This document shows positions 49,682-63,300 of a DNA stretch of 64,000 nt, piece after piece (the first letter of the stretch is position 1; the number at the start of each line of letters is the position of its first letter). The notes below the pieces were generated by a model that was not told where the DNA came from, searched no databases, and saw nothing but the letters and a program-made list of their open reading frames with translations. The translations under genes were made by a program, and so were the position numbers. The stretch spans positions 3,224,001-3,288,000 of the forward strand of contig NC_134161.1 of assembly GCF_033958435.1 (NCBI RefSeq). Reading direction: 5' to 3'. Source of the DNA: Carettochelys insculpta (lineage: Eukaryota > Chordata > Testudines > Carettochelyidae).

Positions 49682-52600
49682 GTAGGGGGGCTCCAGCCTC
49701 GCGCGCCGGGTGGCAGCTCCCCCAGCCCCCCCAAACTCCCTTCCCTTGCTGCACCCCGGCTCCCTGCGCCCCCTCCCGCTATGGGTCCCCCGTGCGCCGT
49801 TTCTCCCGGGGCCCTGTGCTCCGCGCCCTCACGGGGGGCCCCCTGCTCCGTCTCCCGCCGTGGGTCCCGGCGGTACCTTCTCTGCTGCACCCCCTTGTTC
49901 TCGTGCGCGTCCCCCCTGCAGGGTCCTTCCCTCGCCTGCCCGCGCCTTCTCCTCGCCCGGCTCTGCCAAGTTGGCCCCGGGGTTTGCCTCCGGCTCTGGC
50001 CGCGGGAGCCGCCGAGCCAGGGTCCCCTTCTCCGGCCGAGCCGCCGGCGGCTGTGCGCATCGAGCAGCTCAGCCCGGGCGGGTGTTTTGAACCCAGCCCC
50101 TTGCGCTGGCTCCGGGGATCCCTGGCAGAGGCTCCTGGCGCGGGGGGAGGACCCGTTCAGCCCGTGCTGGCGCCGGTTTCCGCGCCCCGCTCCCAGCCCT
50201 GGTGCAGGGGGCTGCTCGGGCTTGTCAATAGAGGGGGGATTGTGTGTCCGTTGCAAACCCGTTTCTCTCCCAACAGCAGCGCCCGTGAGTATTGGCAGGG
50301 TTGGAAATGAAGAGGGCAGTGTTTGCTTTCGGTAACAAAAGGGAGAGGGAGACATCGCTTCCCCGCCAGGCCACTCTTTGCACGGCTTCGGATCGTGCTC
50401 TTTGCCGATTCCTTGTCCACCCCCCACTCCCCCAACCCAACACATGCCTGGCTCGGTCCAGCGCAGACCTCTCCTGTGCAGGGAGCTCATGGGAGCAGTT
50501 GCAAAAGCAGCAACAAGTAGCAGGAAAGTGGATGTGGGGGGAAACCCGCCATATCACTCAGAAAGAAGGCTGAGCTGTACTGTGGCCTGAAGGTTATTCT
50601 TTGGCAGCTCTGAAAGTCTTCTCGTGTCTGTTTCTCTCTCGCTCTCCAACGCTGTGGTTTTTTACCAGTTATTTTCACAATTATGTAAATAGCATGCGGC
50701 TGAGTAAATCCTAATGTGCTAGGTCAGGCCCTTTAGAAGATTATTCCATGCAAAGCATTTTTTAAAAGTGCTCCATTTCCTCCGAGCCATTTATTTTATA
50801 GACTAAGTGTGTACCGGGTGCATAAAATGGGATTTTTGGTCTCATTTTTCTTCTGCTGAAAGCTTTGTGCGTCTCACTAAATCTTTAATTTATGGGTTGG
50901 TAGATAAATTGATTTGGCAAACCTGCATTTGTTCGAAGTTCCTTCTTTGCGATGTCCAAGTTTTGATCATCTTAATAAAATATTCCTGAAAGAGCGTCTT
51001 TGGATGACTGCATTGTGAAAGACCCTGTATCATTAAGACGTGTGTGCATATGAGGATTTCGAACTGGTGCATAATAGAGAGAACAATAGACAGCTGCGTC
51101 CAGTCTCTTTAATAGCCAATTTCCTTCAGACCAAGCAGGAGAAATATGCGCTTGGTTTTGGAGAATCGAGTAATGGGTTACATGTGAGTGTTGAGCCTAC
51201 CTGTTGAGTGAATGGGGAAAGTGGTAATTGCTTTATTTACAAATATGTTGCTGTATGAGATTGCTGCCCTTAAAAGGAATATATGGGGACTAGTGAAGAA
51301 GCAATTGTGGGCTCGACAGTGCATGTCAAAGCTACATGAAAATTCTGTTACTGGTTACCATGGAAGCAGCTTCTTGCTCTTGTGTATCTTCTGGGTCTGG
51401 CTGGTGAACAAGTCGCGTTCGTATGTTTAAAAAAAAAAAGTGGTTTCTGTGTGATTTTTTTTCTTTTCTCTAATTCTTGGTTCATGTCAATGCAAGTGCT
51501 ATTAACTTAGATAGCTGTGAGCCGTATCTTGCAGGCAGGCAGCTTCATAAAGGATACCCAGATGATGAAGCAGGAAGCCAGAAAGTCAGTAGTGAAGCAT
51601 CAAAAACCTGTTGGTATTGAGGTGCAACTTACGTGCTTCCATTTTCTTCCTTTTGTGGTGAATGGGAGCCCTGTTAAAAGGAGTTCTTCAGTGTAACCTA
51701 AGATGCCTTTCATCAGGACTAGGTGCTTTTCCCATGGTGATTGTTTTGGGTTAAATCAAAGGGATGTTAACTTAATCCTGCTAAAGTGGGATATCCAGTC
51801 CTTTCTTGTTCTAGCTCTATAAAATTCCTCCCCTGGCTTGACAGCAAAACTATGCAACTTAACTTGAAGCTACAGCGGAATCTCAGCAGACAGTTTTGGG
51901 GGACATTTAAGGCAGCTGCTGCAGTGAAGTGCCGGGGTTTTTTGGAGAGGCTTGACAAGGTTGTATTCTGGGCTTTGCCTTCTACAAAGTGGAGCCTGGC
52001 TATTGTTGCTTTTCTTCTGCATTGAACTGAATAGCCACAGGAGGGACTTGCTCTTGCGTCTGGCTTTGATAAAATATCCCTCATTAATGCCACTTTATAT
52101 TTACAGTGTGTCGTTGGAGACGCACAAGGCTTCATTCACTGACTTGTGTGACAAGGGGAGCTTGCGTTATTTGACTAGGACATTTTGGAGGAACAAGAGT
52201 GCCATTGAGTGATCTTTTGAATTTAACTAATACCAGGGGGGGAGGGGGGGAAGGGAGTATAAAAGAGCAGGCAGTTCTCTAGAACAAAGAACTTTATTCA
52301 TATGTATGTTGTACATGTTTTCCCCAGTGGCCCTCTTGGTGGGAGGGGGGCAGGGTTTGCGGGGGTTGGGGAGACGGGTGTCACTTTCAGTTCATTATTC
52401 TGACTGGGTGTACCTTCTTTTATCGAGGAATGCCCTCCATAGTAGGTCTGCCAGCCTGTCCTGCATGAGTACTAGTTAGGACAATGGCTGTTATCTTGTG
52501 AATGTGTCATTTTAAAACTTCTCATTTTGAAGGAAGTGCTAATTTGTGTTCCAGCCCTCTTTCCAGCTATGAAATACCTGAGCTGCAAGTGCCTGCTTTT

Positions 52601-53744
52601 TGGGAATGGGGTAAAGGTAGGGAATGTGTCATTGGTTGAAAGCTTTTTTTGTTTTTGTTTTTATTTTAAGGATAGGAAAACAGAGATAACGTTTTGGCTT
52701 GGCTCTGGTCAGTATGCAGAGGCAGACACTCAATGTGTTTAAATGCTCAGAGTTTTATGCAATTACTGCGCCATGTTCATGGTTCTTAGGGCATTTTACT
52801 GCCAGATGAATTTTTTTTTTTTGTTCTTTTCAAAAGCGACGTTTTAAAATGGGCTCTGGTTTTATGGGGTCATGGAGTTTGCTTGTGCTCCTCCTTGTAC
52901 ATGCTGGATTTTAGCTTCACACGCAATGAATTGTTCAGTTGTTAGCCTTGGAGAATTGGCTCACTTAAAATACTCAAGGTAAAATGAAACCGCTTTGATA
53001 ACGTGGCTATGAATACACGGTATCTCATTCCTCCTTTCTGTATTTCAAACTCTTAATGCCTCATCTCCTGCTTAGAATCACCATTTAAAAAAAATGTATT
53101 AAACAAAAGGCTTGTACCATGCTACTATATGGTAAGCCTAGTAAATGGAGCCCAGCTAATAGACGTAATAACTCTGAATTAAAATGCAGCAGTAATTGAA
53201 AAGCAGCGAAAATGAGGGCTCTGAATGCTGCAGTTTTTCACATCAGTTAAAAGGGATGTGACTGACCTGTACAGTGGGCATTATTCGGTGACAGATTGGA
53301 GAGCTCCACGCAGTGGTAGCTATGGCAGATTTGCTACTTGGAGCCAGAGAGTCATCAATCTTCACTACAAGTTTGATTATCTGAGGCAAGGGGTAAACCA
53401 CCCCGGAAGTGTTTCCCTCCCACCTCCCCTTTGTGCCTTTTAAAGCTATTCATATGCAGTAATGAAGTTTCAGTTCTAGAAAAATTCACGCTGTGGAAGT
53501 ACCCACTTTGTAACGATTTGCACAGCTTCCTGTACCTTCCTGTCTCCTAGCTCGAGGGTAAAATAGGTTCCTTCTGCAGTGCGGGGCAAGGTATGGTACC
53601 GTGATGTTTCTGTGTCTTGCTGTCTGGGTGGAATCCTCTAACTGGAGTGTGTTGTAATGGCTGTGCTGAAAATGAGTCAAGCATGGTAATTGGTGTGGGC
53701 TAGGTAGTGTAAAGCCTTGGTATAAAATCGTGGGATGCCATGAC

Positions 53745-53880
53745 TAATCTTTCTTCAGCACCTTTCATCTGATGGTCTCAGTGCTTTACATGTGAGTGAA
53801 GCTTCAGCCTCTCTCTCAAATAGGAAGACTACAGAAATGACTTCAGCCAGCCCAGAACTGCAGTCAGCTGTGTAACCAGT
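53745..53880 (+). repeat. MIR-like amniote repeat in intron
   Basis: CTTCAGCACCTTTCATCTGA, then TGGTCTCAGTGCTTTACATG resembles GCACTTTTCATC.GA.GATCTCAAAGCGCTTTACA of an old amniote repeat. The right half is weak. Confidence 0.5.
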
Positions 53881-54880
53881 GCACAGCAGCATTACAGACC
53901 TCTCCCACTATTGTACTGGAGGAATATAGACAGGCAGACTACAACTGCCCACACTGGACTCTTGTCACCATACTCAGGGCTGACAGGTTGAGTGAATGAG
54001 GTAATTTCTTCTCTTTGTGAAAGAGATGAGCTTTCACCAATAGAAGCTGCTCCGGTTAAAGAGACAATCTCACCCACCTCATGTCTCTAATGGCTTGGGA
54101 CTGATACAGCTACAACCACGCTGCAAACCAAGGTGAACTGTCCTGCTTGTAAGAGAAGGCAGTTGGGTATCTAATGACAAGAAGGGTCAGCATGTAAGTT
54201 TCACATCTTAGCCAGGGTAGATAAGCCCTGGAAGCGAGGGACCAGCAAAAAGAGCTGCTCACATGTCAGTGATCTGACCTAAGTGCTCAACAATCCCAGT
54301 GAGAATGTGGGGGAAGCAGACTCTTGTGCATATGCAAGCAGGGGCTGGAGAAAGTGGTGTGTGGGGGCGGGTTACTACCAACTGTGTTCAGTGGGACTGA
54401 GCTGAGCACATGGCATGAAAAAAATATGTGAAGAGTTTCTGGTTCTGCTTGATATTCAAGCGCTTGCATGATATTGCAGAGGAGAGGCTGGGAAAGGAAA
54501 CTACGGCGTTGGTTATGATATGTGCTTATTCAAGGAGGTTGAGCGCTAGTTGTTGTCAGCATGACAATATGGTTTAGGACCCTAATGGCCAATGAGATTA
54601 CGATGAGCTCTTCTGAAGGCTAGGACAAATATCGCTGGTCATCTAAGCTTCATGTATACAAGTTATGGCCAGATGGGGATAGCCAGTAGCAATTTCATCT
54701 CGCTAATTAGTTTCAGATTAAATGACCACTGGAACAACTGAGTAGCCTATGGAGAGCCCTTGTGGCTGCTTTCGTTTTGTTTTGCGAAGGCTGTTTTGCC
54801 CATAAGTCAGAGCACAGATGTGTTCCTTTCTTAAGCAGCAGTGTCCATCCGTTTCTGAGGTGTCGATCTTTTTTCTGCTT

Positions 54881-54916
54881 TTGTTTGTTTGTGTGTGTGT
54901 GTGTTTGTTTTTGCTT
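54881..54916. repeat. Short (TTTG)/(GT) simple repeat
   Basis: TTTG units, then about nine GT units, then TTTG units again. Imperfect. Confidence 0.85.
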
Positions 54917-57900
54917 GTGTAATTAAAGAAACACCTTACACCAAACAACTGACTTTTACAAAGAAAAAAAAAAGATGGATGTTTCCTTTGGGCCACGCGA
55001 GACCTGTGAGCAGGGTACGTAGGGGCAGCAGTATGCCGACAGTCTCTACCTTATTGCTTGATTAGTGCTATATCTAAACATAGATCAGACCTTTTGTGAC
55101 TGAGACCATATTGAACAGAATCTATTTATGTTTAGACCAGTCAGGCTGGTGCTTCATGTTGTTTAAATGCTCTTACCAGCCTGTTTAGTTGCTTAAAATG
55201 GTTTTTATACTACCTTTCTGGTCGGATAATGTGTATGTGCATCGCTCTGGTTAGAATGTTTGGCAAAGATCAGTGCAGATCCTGGTAATTTACCTTTTTA
55301 AAGTTCCCTTAAAATTATTTGGATAAATCTTATGTTTTGAGCTAAATAGGCAAGAAAGTTCCCAGGTGTTCCAGAAGTCACTTTCTCTCGCGGTATCCAA
55401 AAGTTAAGCAACTCTTTTTTTTTTTTTCTTCCCTGGAGATATGATCTTACCAGACTTAAAAGGCATCATAAGTGAAAGTGGACTGCAAATTTAAAGCTTT
55501 CACTCTGGTTGGTTTCTAGCCACACAAGTAAACATTTTGTGTAGTGGTTTAGGGATACAAGCAAAGTTGGACATGTAATCTGTGTCTTTTCTGGGTAACT
55601 GGACATTACATGGAAAATGCTGTAGTTATTTCCTTTTTGGGCATTGTGTACAATTCTGAAGTGTTGCAAAACCACCAGCACTGAATAAACAGCCTTTTTG
55701 TTCAGAAACCTGCAATAAAAGAGAGAGAATCCATATTGGGAATGTTGCAATTACAAGTAGTACTTACTTGTTTAAATTTCATCTAGCTCTGAGCTCTAAA
55801 AAAGTAACTGCTTTAATGGCATGCTCTAGCCAACAGCTGCTATTGTGGCTAATAGGAGGTTCCATTGCAGAACTTGCTTTGATAGTCTTCCAGTGCCGGC
55901 TCAGAGGCTTTGGTGCAGCTGGCTTCAGACTTCTGTCAGAAGAGTGGGGAGAATAAGGCTGTGTGTGCGAGAGAGAGTTTTGACACACCAGCTGGTTTTG
56001 CTTGGATATGAAGCATTATGAGATCTTGGTCACAAGTTGACAATTGAAGTAGGCCGAGTTTCTGAGAGGCACAGATGGGTGTTGGCCATCCTGACGATAT
56101 TCTGGTGGAGCCAAGTCAGCCTGAGTTAATCTGGTTAATATTTGGGGGGCTGTCCCTAAATCTGATGGTCCAGTTTGAATTTATCAGTCATAGTAGCCAG
56201 GCTTGGCTGAGCTGGGGGAATGCACTAACTAGAAGCTGCAAGTGGATATGGTAGGCCCCATTCTGATAGTTGGATACACTTGTGGGTTGAGCTCACATGG
56301 ACCCCGTGAATTAATTTGCGTGTGCTCGTTGAAGGTGAGGAACTCCTTCCTGCTCATGTAAGGTCTGTTATATTTGCTGGGCTGGCTTGCTGTGCTGCAT
56401 TTTCTCTCTTTTTTTAGCAAATTGTTTAGTGGGTAGCTGAAAGTGAGCGCCATTCCTAATTTTAAGAGGAGTGAATAAGTCACATGGCAGGGCATGGGGG
56501 CTTTTCCAGTAAATTAGACGACTTGAGTTACTCACTCGTCTATCTTTAAACTCCTGCTGTGGACTCAGTGGAGCCGGCTTTGGGAGCCCAAACTCCACCT
56601 TTCACTCAGCTGCAGATGTATGAGGATTTGGTTTGAGTTGGGGGACCACAGCATTTTGGTAATTCTGATAATATGTAGACCGAGCCTGTTATATTGGGAC
56701 AACTAACCCAAGTAGTAGTACACAAGCCAGAATACCTGGACCAGCCCTTATTGTGCACGAGCAGCTAATTATTTCAATTCTGTAATAAAAATTGTAATTT
56801 GACTAAAACTTTAGTGAAGAAAGTTGACTGAGAATATTGAATTCTCAAGATAAACTTGTCAACAGCAAAGCCAGTCTTCTCCATTTTAAGAGCTCAAAAC
56901 TGAGGTACAAAATACCATCTTTACACTCGTGCACAATAAGAATGAAGAAATAGCGCATTGTTTAAGTGTTGGAAGCTTAATTGCACGAGCTTGTTGACTG
57001 ACTGGAAACTCTGTTGCTTTTATATGACTAAGCAGTAGCTGCTTAAATGCCTGTTTTCTGGACTGAAGCCATCCAGATGAGTGTAACCCAAGTGCCATGT
57101 TTGGACATGCTGTTAGTTCTGTGTTTAAAGCCCTTAAACATTTGTAATAATTCGAGACATGCCCCCTTTACTGTGCTGCAGTAATACTAGCAGCATACTG
57201 CTAATCAACTTTCTCGGGCTTTTGGCATGGGATCAGTGGAAATGGCATTTGTGAGCCACCAGTTGTTTTATCATTCTAACGTATACTTTTCTGAATTTTT
57301 TTCCCCTTACGCGATACAAGATCTGTTTCCAATCCGTGTCTTCCATTGGTGCCAGTGGAAGTCAAGTGGATATGGGGAGGGGAAGGCGACCCATAGCTGC
57401 GCATGATAGAAAACGCTTTCTCCATTCCCAAAGAGACCATTTACATGCAAATAATTCAGTTGAGAATATACAGTTCTAGATTACCAGTTTGCTTCCTCTT
57501 CAGAGTGAAGAGACCACATAGCTTCTATTTATTTTTCTGAAATCTTGGACTGAACAATAGCAAGTTTAAAGCCAGAAAAGAGCAGTTTAAGTTAACACTA
57601 TTACTGAAATGGTTATCTCTGAACAGGTTCAGGGGCAGATGACAGTGAATTTTCCTCTTTTGTTCCTTTCGTGTGAGGGCACAGCATCTTGGCGACAAGA
57701 GGAACCTCTTTGACCTGTCGGTTTGGCAACCTCATGAATACCAGCAGATGCCATTTAATGTGCTTTAGGAAGATGGAAAAACGTCACCAACTTTCAGTGG
57801 AGAGAGCTGGGCACCATCTTGTCTAGTGTGTGTGCTTTATTTTTTTCTTCTAAGGTTCAATACAGCATGATTTTTACTCAGTACTATACGTTGGCGGTGA

Positions 57901-58344
57901 ACTGAACTTCTACATCTCCTCGTATTTTCTTACCCTCTTTCAGATGTCTTTTCTAGTATCGGCAGTGGTAGCGACTGACAAGTCTCTAATTTCATTCATA
58001 GAAGAAATCTGTAATTAATTTTAGTTATCAAAGTTAGGAGAGAAGATTGACCTGTCCCACTGCAAAGTCAGGAGCTCTTCCTTTGGATTAAAACTTGGTG
58101 TCCACTAGGGTCAAAATATGCCCCCTTATGTAATGGGGGACTGACCTCCCTTTCCAGGAATGAGCTAAATCCAAGTTACAAAGGGCTGTAACGTGTTTTC
58201 CTTATTGTTAACCATGCTTGTTCAGAGATTACTGGGGTTGTGTCCTGACAGGTATCTTGCTCCTCCAAATGACAACTGTTTGTGTGTGTGCATCCCCCCC
58301 CTTCCGTGCGCAACCCATTTCTGTGCAGGTAGCCTGCACGCTAG

Positions 58345-58480
58345 ACCCCTGCATCTGACGAAGTGGGTCTTGGTCCACAAAAGCTTACGCTCATACGTTT
58401 CTCTTAGCCTATAAGGTGCCACAGGACCCCTTGTTGCTTTTGCAGATCCAGACTAAAACGACTACCGCTCTGATATGTGA
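58345..58480 (+). repeat. Sauropsid retroposon-like tail, copy 5 (best preserved)
   Basis: GCATCTGACGAAGTGGGTCT, CACAAAAGCTTACGCTCATA, AGCCTATAAGGTGCCACAGG and AGATCCAGACTAAAACGACT show the full order of this family. Less altered than the other four copies. Confidence 0.8.
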
Positions 58481-59494
58481 CACCAGACCCCCAAGAGACT
58501 GTCCTGCACAAGGACCGCAAAATCAGATCACGAGCCCACACCAAGTACGGTGCAACACAAAGCAGAGTAGAGCCAGGTTTACACTAGACGGAAAAGTTGC
58601 ACTAAGAGATGCAATTCAAGCTTAAATCGTAGAGCTGGAATCGATGTATCCTAGATGGTTTTTTTTCCCGCCTTTGGATCTCAAACTCTCCTGTCCTCCC
58701 TTACTCCTTGTGAGAGTGACTGCCAGGGCTGACTGTAGAGGCCTGATGGTTTGAATTAGTGCATTCCCACGAGGCATGCAAGATTAACCCTGAAGGAGTC
58801 CATCTTCCCGGAAGCGTCAACATAACTTAAGAGGTATGAGTCAGTCGGTACGTGTGCTCCCTGACAATGGACTCGGCTCAGTCAGTGGGGGAGATTGACT
58901 TGCAGGCCAACATTTGCTTTTGACAGGGTCTGCCTATTTTTCAGTGTATAACCCTTGCTGACTTTGGTTCAGGCCTTAAATTGCATTTCAGCCTCTTTGT
59001 TCTATGTCATACCCCAGGCCAAATATTTCCTCTTTAAGAATTTCTGAAAAGGTGGAACTGGAATACATAAGCTATTACCCCAGTTGCCCCAAACACAAGT
59101 TGTTGTTTGTGTAAATTGCTCTTGCTTGCCTTCTGTGTTGTCTTGTCTCTCCACAGCTTGGCTGCGAGGGACCCATGAGTATTGCTTGTCCTTTAACTAT
59201 GGAGGTTAATTCTCAACTACTTTACCATCCAGACAATGCTAAATTAACTTCTGACTCTCAGCTGTTTTTACTGGACGTCCGGAGCAAGGCATCATTTCCT
59301 GAGCTTGCCTCAGGAATGGGGAAGAGATGACGCTTGCATTAGCTGCAGAAACTGCTTTTTGGTCTCCACTTCTTCATCTCCTGTTCTCTGTGGATTGCAG
59401 CATAGCCAGATTGTTCATGGATAAGTACCGTATTTCAGGGTAAGATATCGGTAAAGCCTTGCACAGATTCAAAAGTGGTATCTGCGGCCACAAA

Positions 59495-60018
59495 AATCAC
59501 AGAATCGTAGAACACTAGAACTGGAAGGGACCTCAGGAGGTCATCAGGTTCAGCTCCCTGCCCTCGCAGCAGGACCAAGCACTGTCTAGACCCTCCTCAA
59601 TAGGGAGGAGTCTCTCTAACCTGCTCTTAAAAATCTCCAGTGATGGAGATTACACAACCTCCCCAGGTAATTTATTCCAGTGTTTAACTACCCTGACAGT
59701 AAGGAAGTTTTTACTCATGTCCAGCTTAAACCTCCTTTGCTGCATTGTAAGCACAGTGCTCCTTGTCCTATCCTCAGAGGCCAAGGAGAACAATTTTTCT
59801 CCCTTCACCTTGTCACCCTCTGGAAGGTACTTGAAAACAGCTATCATTTCCCCTCCAAGTCTTCTCTTTTCTAAACTAAACAAGCCGAGTTCTTTCGGTC
59901 TTCCCTCATAGCTCATGTTCTCTCGAACTTTAATCATTCTTGTTGCTCTTCTCTGGACCGTCTCCAATTTCGCCGCATCTTTCTTGAAAGGTAATGCCCA
60001 GAACTGGACGCGGTACTC
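59495..60018 (-). mobile_element. CR1 LINE 3' end with the reverse-transcriptase C-terminus
   Basis: The minus-strand frame 59,650-60,096 reads ALEYRVQFWALPFKKD, VQRRATRMIKV, ELGLFSLEKRRLGGEMIAVF, QQRRFKLDM and RVVKHWNKLPGEVV, the C-terminal part of CR1 ORF2. The 3' UTR continues to the left with GAACTGGAAGGGACCTCAGG type sequence in reverse (about 59,516). The copy is 5'-truncated and has only the last 150 or so residues. Its open state over about 120 codons implies a moderately recent insertion. No full enzyme is encoded. Confidence 0.9.
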
Positions 60019-60019
60019 C

Positions 60020-60330
60020 AAGGCAATGTCTAAACTACAGAGATCTCTCGAAAGATATCTTCTGAAAGAACTTCCTTTGAAAGAGTGCATCCACATACAA
60101 AAAAGTAGATCAAAAGAGGGATCTTCTCTTTCAAAAGAGCATCCACACGGTCCTTGCTCTTCCGAAACAACGGGCCAGGGATCAAAAAATCAGACGCCAA
60201 GAGGATTGTTCTTTTCTAAAGAAGGGCCCTGTGGAGTGTCTACGTACGTTTTCTTTTGAAAGAAGCTTCCGAAAGGAAGCGTTGTTTCTAAAATGGGAGT
60301 GGAAGCGTGCTTTCTACGTGTGAGCTAGGG
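60020..60330. mobile_element. Harbinger-type non-autonomous element abutting the CR1
   Basis: AATGTCTAAACTACAGAGAT at the left is a TGTCTACACT-type terminus. The interior is rich in TCGAAAGA/TTTGAAAGA blocks (CTCTCGAAAGATATCTTCTG, TTCTTTTGAAAGAAGCTTCC). It shares GATCAAAAAATCAG and the order of following blocks with the element at 11,397. The right end is unclear, near TACGTGTGAGC at about 60,320. Confidence 0.7.
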
Positions 60331-63300
60331 GTCGAAAGCCTTCTTTGCCTGCCGCCTGAGCCCTCGAAATGCCATCTCTACCAGGTATCCATTGCGCATG
60401 TGTTCTCAATAGAAGCGTGATTGCAGTAAGAAAAGGTTCAGTGTCGGATGACCGCTCCCCTCCTCGTTCAGTAATTAGAAATACATCTGTCTTAGAGCAT
60501 CAAAAGATAGATCAGGGTAGTAGAATCAAGCGACAGATGTGGCTTGTTGCTGCTTTACTGCTTTTTTTAAAATCAGGCTTCCAAGCAGCGTTCCTCCTAG
60601 GAAAATATGTCCTTAAAATATCTGGGGTGTTAATCTCTAAAATTGGAGTTATTGCTAAATAAGATTTCACTACAATTAGGCCAGAAAGTAAATTGCCTTC
60701 AATCTCCTGTTAAATAGAACCGATTTACTTCACTTTAGCTAGGAGGTGAATAAATTAAAGTAGAGGTGAAATGAATGACTTTTTTCCGCTTTAATCCATA
60801 TGCTAGGCATAGGTGGGGAGTTTGTACCTAATGCTCAGTGCAGAGGTAGAAGCTGCACTAGACACCCTTTATTGCTGTAATCCTTTTCTTAAATGCATTT
60901 TGTGACATTGATGTATCTGTGACCTTGAAAAGGCATGTGGCTTTTAAAAAAGCTATTTTTTCCCCCAGCTGCCATAATATATCACGGGATAACTTTTGGG
61001 CAACAGTCACACTTCAGCCATAAACAGTAGCTAGAATTATGTGACTGAGTTGAATTGGCGAGGGAAAAGCTAGTAGTTCTTGTTATTTATAGCTTATTCA
61101 CAAATATTGTCTCCTTTACATGAACTTCCATTTGTTTGACCTTCGATTATGTCTGTTGAGGCCACATAGATTGTCAGCACAGTTTTCTTTGCGATGTTCC
61201 ATAGCATCAAAACATTCAACGTCTTGTCAGTGTTTCCCTTGCAGCTGTAAAACCGTCTTCGGTTGTATTTGTTTAAGCATTATGTATAGATTAGCTCAAT
61301 TGGTTGAAATTTTCAGAAGAATGACCAATGCTTTTATTTTCATGAAGCGTAAAGCGATGCCTACTGATATTTTGTGATGGATGTTGCACATGGTACTGTT
61401 TGCATTTGGGAATGCTGCTTTGTGAGAGGGGTATTTAAACAATATTGTTGCGATGGTGAGGCTTTAAGGAAGCATTTCTTTCACAGGATGCTGCTAATAA
61501 GCCAGTGAAGACCTGACGTTGAAGTCGGACAAATCTCGCTTCTTGAGTAAAATCATTGTACGTTATAGTAGAGGATATCCCATTTATGCATTGTGTCAGT
61601 GAAAAGGCTAGTCAGCCAAGTCTAACTGGATTCATTACAGTTAACCTCTAAAATATCCCTGCTTAAAGAATGGCTGTTACAGCTTCTTTTCTCTCATTTA
61701 GTATTGTGAGTTTTCAAATGGAAAACAAGCTGTGATTCTTCAGTTCATCCACTTCTGCAATCCTTCTGCAGCAATATTGTAACTCTCTGACATCTAATTG
61801 ATCATATAAGTGTGGCTGTGGTGGCAAAATGCTCGGAGGACCAGCTGGAGGAGTGTGTGAGGTCATTAAAGCGCCCTGCCCTCCAAAAAAAAATGTTGGT
61901 TTTAAAAAAAGACCACACGTGTAAGTTTGAGAAGGTGGGAGAAGAAATGGCTTGTAGTATGCAAGCTATTTCTAAACAGAACATATTTCAATTTTGAAAG
62001 GTGTCAGCAACTCTTTAAAACATTCAGGCCCACATCCCTCTACCTGTCTTAATGGAGAAGCAGGGGTAACCTTCATAGTAATTTATTCATGTTGCTTCAT
62101 CCTGAGTGCTGCCATTCTGTATTTCTGCTTTCTGAATGTGGTGTAGAATGTTTAGGGTTACAAAACTAAGCTGATCCAAAAGCATCAGAACCATTAATGC
62201 CTCTTCATTGAACGTCAGCTTTATCAAACTTCAGTGTTCTTATGGAGCAGGTAGTTTAGAATAATTAGGAGTAAGCACTTTTTTGGAAGGGTGAGGGGCC
62301 GGGGAAGACCCCAAAACAAAAACTAATTACTATAGGAAGTGCTTTTACAATAACAGTGGGAATCTAGGTCAGCCTGTTAGCAACTGCAGTTCTTTAGGAA
62401 GATTACTTTTTGTCACCCTAGTTTTTCATGTGATATGTAGAGCCCAGAGAAAGGGTATCTGGTTCTTAGTGAATATAAGCCGTCAGGGGGCCTAGAATTC
62501 ATTTGCTAATTGTGTCCGTCCGTCCTAATATGGCACTCCTGCTGACATGTCGTTGTCATTTCTTGAACTCTGCAACATCTGCAAAAGGTCACATTAGTAG
62601 AGGATGGTGCCTTTCTTGAATGTGCCGGGTGTCAGAGAACAGAATGTGCCGACTCCAAGTTTGAAGCTTCCCTTCTACATATTAGGTGATAAAACTCACT
62701 ACTCGACTGTATTAATGCCAGCGTTTATCTCCGATTAGGTAGAAATATGGTAGAGTTCATGCAACTCCTTTTATTGTGATCTGAAAAAACCCTCTGAAGG
62801 TGGTGCATTATCTTATTGCTTACTCGCTCCTACTTTATGACTTACTAAACTTCAGAAATCTCTTAATAAGGAAATTAACTTCATTTGAAAAATTTGTCCC
62901 TTTTGACCTCAGTGTTCTAATAGCTCACCCAGTTGTCAGATTAATCACTTTTGCCTAGTCCTTAAGAAGCTATATCTCTAAGTTTGTGATTACAAAATTG
63001 CTGTCTCATGCCAATATACATGAGCTTTCCCTCTCCGATGTTCCCTTTCTGATGCTAAAAGTGAGTGAAATGTGAAAGAAACATTACTCATTTTAAACAC
63101 TCTTTTTCTGCCAGGTTAATATGACCCTGAAGCTGAGCCTCATGAGCGCTGTCCACAGTAACTGCTTTTAAGTTGATTTAAAGTTCTTAAATACTCTGAA
63201 TTGCTTCACATAATCTTTTAAACAGGATGTACCGATTTCATGCATTTTTTTAAATCCAAAACTGTCTGTTGCTGTTTCAGCTGACTGTAAGGAGTGGGTA

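Larger units (their letters stand above)
49250..50250. promoter_or_regulatory. CpG island over promoter, exon 1 and start of intron 1
   Basis: By eye this is the only long stretch of the window that is both very GC-rich and full of CpG; the surrounding sequence is CpG-poor as in methylated vertebrate DNA. It covers the inferred promoter, the signal-peptide exon and about 570 bases of intron. Its low stop-codon density produces long open frames on both strands, which I do not treat as genes. Exact limits need a CpG observed/expected plot. Confidence 0.85.

Noticed and set aside
49682..50310. Extension of the signal-peptide frame through the donor
   Set aside because: The frame stays open only because of CpG-island composition; the GT donor and the CADM1 exon structure favour splicing at 49,681.
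49405..50490. 361-codon minus-strand frame
   Set aside because: Antisense of the CpG island and promoter; low stop frequency is expected in GC-rich sequence.
52280..52300. Minus-strand AATAAA (TTTATT at about 52,293) as the 3' end of an antisense gene
   Set aside because: A lone hexamer in AT-rich sequence with no upstream coding region on that strand.
59650..60096. 148-codon minus-strand frame as a host gene
   Set aside because: It is the C-terminal end of the CR1 reverse-transcriptase ORF.
61812..61997. 61-codon frame with a lysine-rich, coding-like translation
   Set aside because: No family recognised, no clear splice sites, and a long A run inside it; likely chance.
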